Of a stretch of 16,970 bases of DNA, positions 14,502-16,970 are shown piece after piece. A program made the position numbers and the translations under genes. The number at the start of each line of letters is the position of its first letter. Position 1 is the first letter of the stretch. Below the pieces are notes generated by a model. The model saw only the letters and a program-made list of their open reading frames with translations. It did no database searches and was not told the DNA's origin. Source of the stretch: JAZRWQ01 sp045599805. Its GTDB lineage: Bacteria; Bacillota; Clostridia; Oscillospirales; UMGS1783. Location of the stretch: the NCBI GenBank assembly GCA_045599805.1, contig JAZRWQ010000126.1, forward strand, positions 1-16,970. The letters run 5' to 3'.

Positions 14502-15431
14502 TTATTTGTTAAGCATTTCCTTTGCGGTTTTAACAACGTTTTCGCAGGAAAGTCCGAAGAGCTTAAGAACCTCTTTGGCATTGCCGGATTTGCCGAACTG
14601 ATCGTTTACGCCGATTCTCTTCATTATGCAGGGGCAGTTTTCGGAAAGCACTTCGGCAACGGCAGAGCCGAGTCCGCCGAAGATGTTATGCTCCTCTGCG
14701 GTGATTATTCTGCCGGTTTCCTTTGCCGCCTTGATTATGATGTCCTTGTCGATGGGCTTGATGGTGGGCATATCAATAACTCTTGCGTTGATGCCGATGC
14801 TTTTGAGTTCATATGCTGCCTTTACGCATTCCTGTACCATAAGGCCGGTGGCGATAAGGGTTATGTCATTACCCTCGGTAAGCTGATAGCCTTTGCCTAT
14901 TTCAAACTTTCTGCCTTCCTCGTAAACGGGGGAAACGGCAAGTCTGCCGAGCCTTAAATATACGGGACCGTCATGCTCCGCACACAGTCTTACGAATGCC
15001 TTGGTGGAAACGGCATCGCTCGGGCTTATTATCGTCATGCCGGGGATGGTGCGCATAACGCCGATATCCTCGTTGCACTGATGAGTCGCGCCGTCTTCGC
15101 CTACCGAGATGCCTGCATGGGTAGCGGCAACGGTAACGGGAAGATGGGGATAGCCGATGGAGTTTCTTACCTGCTCATAAGCTCTGCCCGATGCGAACAT
15201 TGCAAAGGAGGAGCAGAAAACGACCTTGCCGGTAGCGGCAAGACCTGCGGCAACGGAGGTCATATTGCCCTCGGCAATACCGCAGTTGATGAATCTTTCT
15301 GGGAAAGCCTTTTTGAAGGTTTCGGTTTTGGTGGATTTGGAAAGGTCGGCATCAAGAACAACGATGTCCATTTCCTTGCCGAGCTCGGCAAGAGCCTCGC
15401 CGTATGCCTGTCTTGTAGCAATATCGCCCAT
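14502..15431 (-). CDS. Transketolase, C-terminal subunit (pyrimidine-binding and C-domain), 309 residues
   Basis: Together with the N-terminal subunit it moves two-carbon units between sugar phosphates in the non-oxidative pentose phosphate pathway. It contains the pyrimidine-binding half (about 1-170): GIAEGNM carries the catalytic Glu54 that activates thiamine diphosphate, and THAGISVGEDGATHQ (104-118) is the conserved substrate-side loop. The transketolase C-domain follows (about 185-305, with EEHNIFGGLGSAVAE). The ATG at 15431 is preferred: GGAGG (15445-15441) lies just ahead and it follows the upstream stop after 1 base. A longer in-frame reading from 15473 overlaps the first subunit and lacks a ribosome binding site. 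A DXS-like or other ketoacid-type function is less likely because the motifs match transketolase. Confidence 0.92.
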   Translation of the reverse strand: MGDIATRQAYGEALAELGKEMDIVVLDADLSKSTKTETFKKAFPERFINCGIAEGNMTSVAAGLAATGKVVFCSSFAMFASGRAYEQVRNSIGYPHLPVTVAATHAGISVGEDGATHQCNEDIGVMRTIPGMTIISPSDAVSTKAFVRLCAEHDGPVYLRLGRLAVSPVYEEGRKFEIGKGYQLTEGNDITLIATGLMVQECVKAAYELKSIGINARVIDMPTIKPIDKDIIIKAAKETGRIITAEEHNIFGGLGSAVAEVLSENCPCIMKRIGVNDQFGKSGNAKEVLKLFGLSCENVVKTAKEMLNK

Positions 15432-15432
15432 A

Positions 15433-16278
15433 TTACTTAGCCTCCAATTCATTGAGTTTCGCGGTAAGCTCACTTACTGCGGTGTTGTAGTCATCGGTCT
15501 TGGGCGCGTTGCCGTGCCAGCCGGCCTGATTTTCCATAAAGGAAACGCCCTTGCCCTTTACGGTTTTCGCAATGATGGCGGTGGGCTTTCCGGAAACGTT
15601 CTTTGCCTTTTCGTATGCCTTTTCAATGGCGTCATAGTCATGGCCGTCAATAACGATAACGTTCCAGCCGAATGCCTTGAACTTTTCGTCAATGGGGGCA
15701 GGGGACATTACCTTGTGAATGTCGCCGTCTATCTGCAGACCGTTATAGTCGATAACTGCGCAGAGATTGTCCAGCTTATAATGAGCGGCAAACATGGCGG
15801 CCTCCCAAACCTGGCCCTCCTGTATCTCGCCGTCGCCGCAGATCGCGTAAACGCGGTAGGATTTGTTTGAAAGCTTTGCCGAAAGCGCCATGCCGCAGGC
15901 GGTGGAGATGCCCTGACCTAAAGAGCCGGTGGACATATCAATGCCGGGCACGTGCTTCATATCGGGATGCCCCTGCAGAATGGAATCCGGTTTTCTTAAG
16001 GTTTTAAGAAGGTCGGTGGAGAAATAGCCTTTAAGTGCCAGCGTTGCGTAAAGCGCGGGGCAGGCATGACCTTTCGAGAGAACGAATCTGTCTCTGTCGG
16101 GATCGTCTGGCTTTTCGGGATTTACGTTCATTATCTTGTTATAAAGAACGCTTAAAATATCACAGATCGAAAGCGAGCCGCCGGGATGACCGGACTGCGC
16201 CGAGTAAATGCCCTCAAGTGCCAGGAGACGTGCCTTGGCGGCAAAAATATTGAGGGCTGTCTTTTCTTTTTTATCCAT
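15433..16278 (-). CDS. Transketolase, N-terminal (thiamine diphosphate-binding) subunit, 281 residues
   Basis: It supplies the thiamine diphosphate-binding half of a split transketolase. Visible motifs are SGHPGGSLS (29-37), SKGHACPALY (68-77) with its cofactor-side His, the GSLGQG loop (118-123), and GDGEIQEGQVWEA (148-160). The last begins the thiamine diphosphate/magnesium motif, which ends in DYNGLQIDG (177-185). The length is typical of this half when separate; split transketolases are common in Clostridia and archaea. The start ATG at 16278 is preceded by AGGAGG (16293-16288). It leads the minus-strand operon with the C-terminal subunit, separated by one base, so equal production is likely. 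Confidence 0.93.
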   Translation of the reverse strand: MDKKEKTALNIFAAKARLLALEGIYSAQSGHPGGSLSICDILSVLYNKIMNVNPEKPDDPDRDRFVLSKGHACPALYATLALKGYFSTDLLKTLRKPDSILQGHPDMKHVPGIDMSTGSLGQGISTACGMALSAKLSNKSYRVYAICGDGEIQEGQVWEAAMFAAHYKLDNLCAVIDYNGLQIDGDIHKVMSPAPIDEKFKAFGWNVIVIDGHDYDAIEKAYEKAKNVSGKPTAIIAKTVKGKGVSFMENQAGWHGNAPKTDDYNTAVSELTAKLNELEAK

Positions 16279-16310
16279 AGGATGTTTCCTCCTAAAATGT
16301 CTTTACTGAT

Positions 16311-16339
16311 ATTTTAATACAAAAGCCCTTTAAAATCAA
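16311..16339 (-). promoter_or_regulatory. Promoter of the transketolase operon
   Basis: On the minus strand, TTGATT (16339-16334), 17 bp, TAAAAT (16316-16311). The ribosome binding site AGGAGG starts 17 bases beyond. It is back-to-back with the plus-strand promoter at 16361-16389. Confidence 0.65.
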
Positions 16340-16360
16340 TCCAATAATAAAATAATTATA

Positions 16361-16389
16361 TTGAACTGTCTGCCGATTGGTGATAAAAT
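16361..16389 (+). promoter_or_regulatory. Promoter of the DUF4432-like gene
   Basis: TTGAAC (16361-16366), 17 bp, TAAAAT (16384-16389), with an extended -10 TGA at 16381-16383. A second -10-like TATAAT at 16395-16400 has no well-placed -35. Confidence 0.65.
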
Positions 16390-16420
16390 ACAGTTATAAT
16401 AAATGCGGAGGTAACCATAA

Positions 16421-16970
16421 TGGCATATTTTAACGGCAAAAACTATACCAAAGAAGAGCTTATAAGACGGGTAAACAATATGAAAAACATTGCCGAGGTA
16501 CGTCCCCAGACAAGAACGGCAGGCAAGGCATCCGGCATAAAGATGCTCGACGTTACCTGCGGCGAGCTTGCCTATTCGGTTATGGAGGGCAGATGCCTTG
16601 ACATAGTAAACGTAAAATACAAGGGCTTGCCCTACAACTTCTTATCCAAGGTAGGTCCCGTTCATCCTTCACAGGCCGATCACAAGGGCAAAAATTTCCT
16701 GCGCGCCATCACCGGCGGTATGCTTTACACCTGCGGTTTTTCCAACGTAGGCAGTCATTACCCCAATGAGGAGGAGGGCGAAAGCCGTTTCCACGGCAGG
16801 CTTCGCTTTGTTCCCGCCGATAATGTAAGCGTATTCGAAAGATGGGAGGGCGACGATTACATCGTAGGCGTAGGCGGCGAGATGAGAGACTGCGGCCTCT
16901 TTTTCGAAAACTGCGTGCTCAGAAGAGAAATTACCTCCAAGCTCGGCGAAAAGAAGATAGTTATCAAGGA
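16421..16970 (+). CDS. DUF4432-like aldose 1-epimerase family protein (N-terminal part, runs off the window)
   Basis: The first 183 codons of a protein that continues past 16970. The strand-rich sequence, with segments such as SVMEGRCLDI, YKGLPYNFLSKVG, AITGGMLYTCGFSNVG and SRFHGRLRF, resembles the galactose-mutarotase-like fold of the DUF4432 (aldose-1-epimerase-like) family. That family is often near sugar-use genes; the assignment is from memory of its Gly-Gly-x-x-x-Thr-Cys-Gly and His-Gly-Arg pattern. It may interconvert sugar anomers or act on an unknown sugar. The ATG follows GGAGG (16407-16411) at 9 bases. It is divergent from the transketolase operon across a 142-bp gap with two promoters, so shared control is possible. 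There is no signal peptide, so it is probably cytoplasmic. Confidence 0.75.

Noticed and set aside
14049..14957. Long plus-strand open frame of 302 codons
   Set aside because: It lies opposite dtd and the C-terminal transketolase gene, which carry full family motifs. It has no ribosome binding site and its sequence looks like an antisense shadow.
15432..15473. Earlier start for the C-terminal transketolase subunit
   Set aside because: It would overlap the first subunit by 41 bases without a ribosome binding site. The ATG at 15431 has GGAGG and follows the stop by one base.
1..16970. Phage, toxin-antitoxin, restriction or CRISPR defence genes
   Set aside because: No integrase, nuclease, methyltransferase, Cas or toxin signature was seen in any frame. 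The genes present are metabolic, regulatory or surface-related.

Overview
The window looks like chromosomal DNA from an anaerobic Gram-positive bacterium of the Clostridia, plausibly a gut Oscillospirales-type lineage. The signs are strong purine-rich ribosome binding sites, many U-tailed intrinsic terminators, textbook sigma-A promoters with 17-bp spacers, a transketolase split into two genes, and a secreted protein with a sortase-like tail. The taxonomic guess is inference; no rRNA or marker gene is present.

Layout. 1-141 is the tail of an unrecognised gene, followed by a possible 16-codon Cys-containing ORF, an 11-bp hairpin, and a large FtsX/MacB-type ABC permease (260-2770) that looks more AT-rich than the rest. 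After a strong terminator comes an alpha/beta hydrolase (2871-3584) with its own promoter. Then a tightly packed L-rhamnose operon runs from 3652 to 8809: rhaB, rhaA and rhaD, followed without gaps by two SGNH-type hydrolases (a DUF4886-like protein and a two-domain carbohydrate-esterase-like protein). L-rhamnose would be isomerised to L-rhamnulose, phosphorylated, and cleaved to dihydroxyacetone phosphate and L-lactaldehyde. The hydrolases could remove acyl groups from imported rhamnose-containing saccharides. No transporter, rhamnosidase, mutarotase or rhamnose regulator is visible here.

The second half holds a membrane-tethered XRE regulator (8917-9792), a secreted repeat-rich protein with a C-terminal NPESGD sorting-like signal (9935-11263), a 338-bp non-coding stretch full of perfect hairpins, and a six-helix membrane protein (11602-12423). 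On the minus strand, facing these, are a transketolase pair (16278-14502), a D-aminoacyl-tRNA deacylase (14450-14016), and an RsbW-like ATPase fused to a GNAT domain (13932-12511). A DUF4432-type aldose-epimerase-like gene starts divergently from the transketolase and runs off the right edge.

The most unusual items are the 275-bp hairpin element at 11272-11546, whose near-identical ends are bordered by TA; the ATPase-GNAT fusion; the esterases built into the rhamnose operon; the possible small Cys peptide ahead of the permease; and promoters placed so close to the ribosome binding site that several transcripts would have almost no leader. Everything here is read by eye. No homology search, folding or HMM run was possible.
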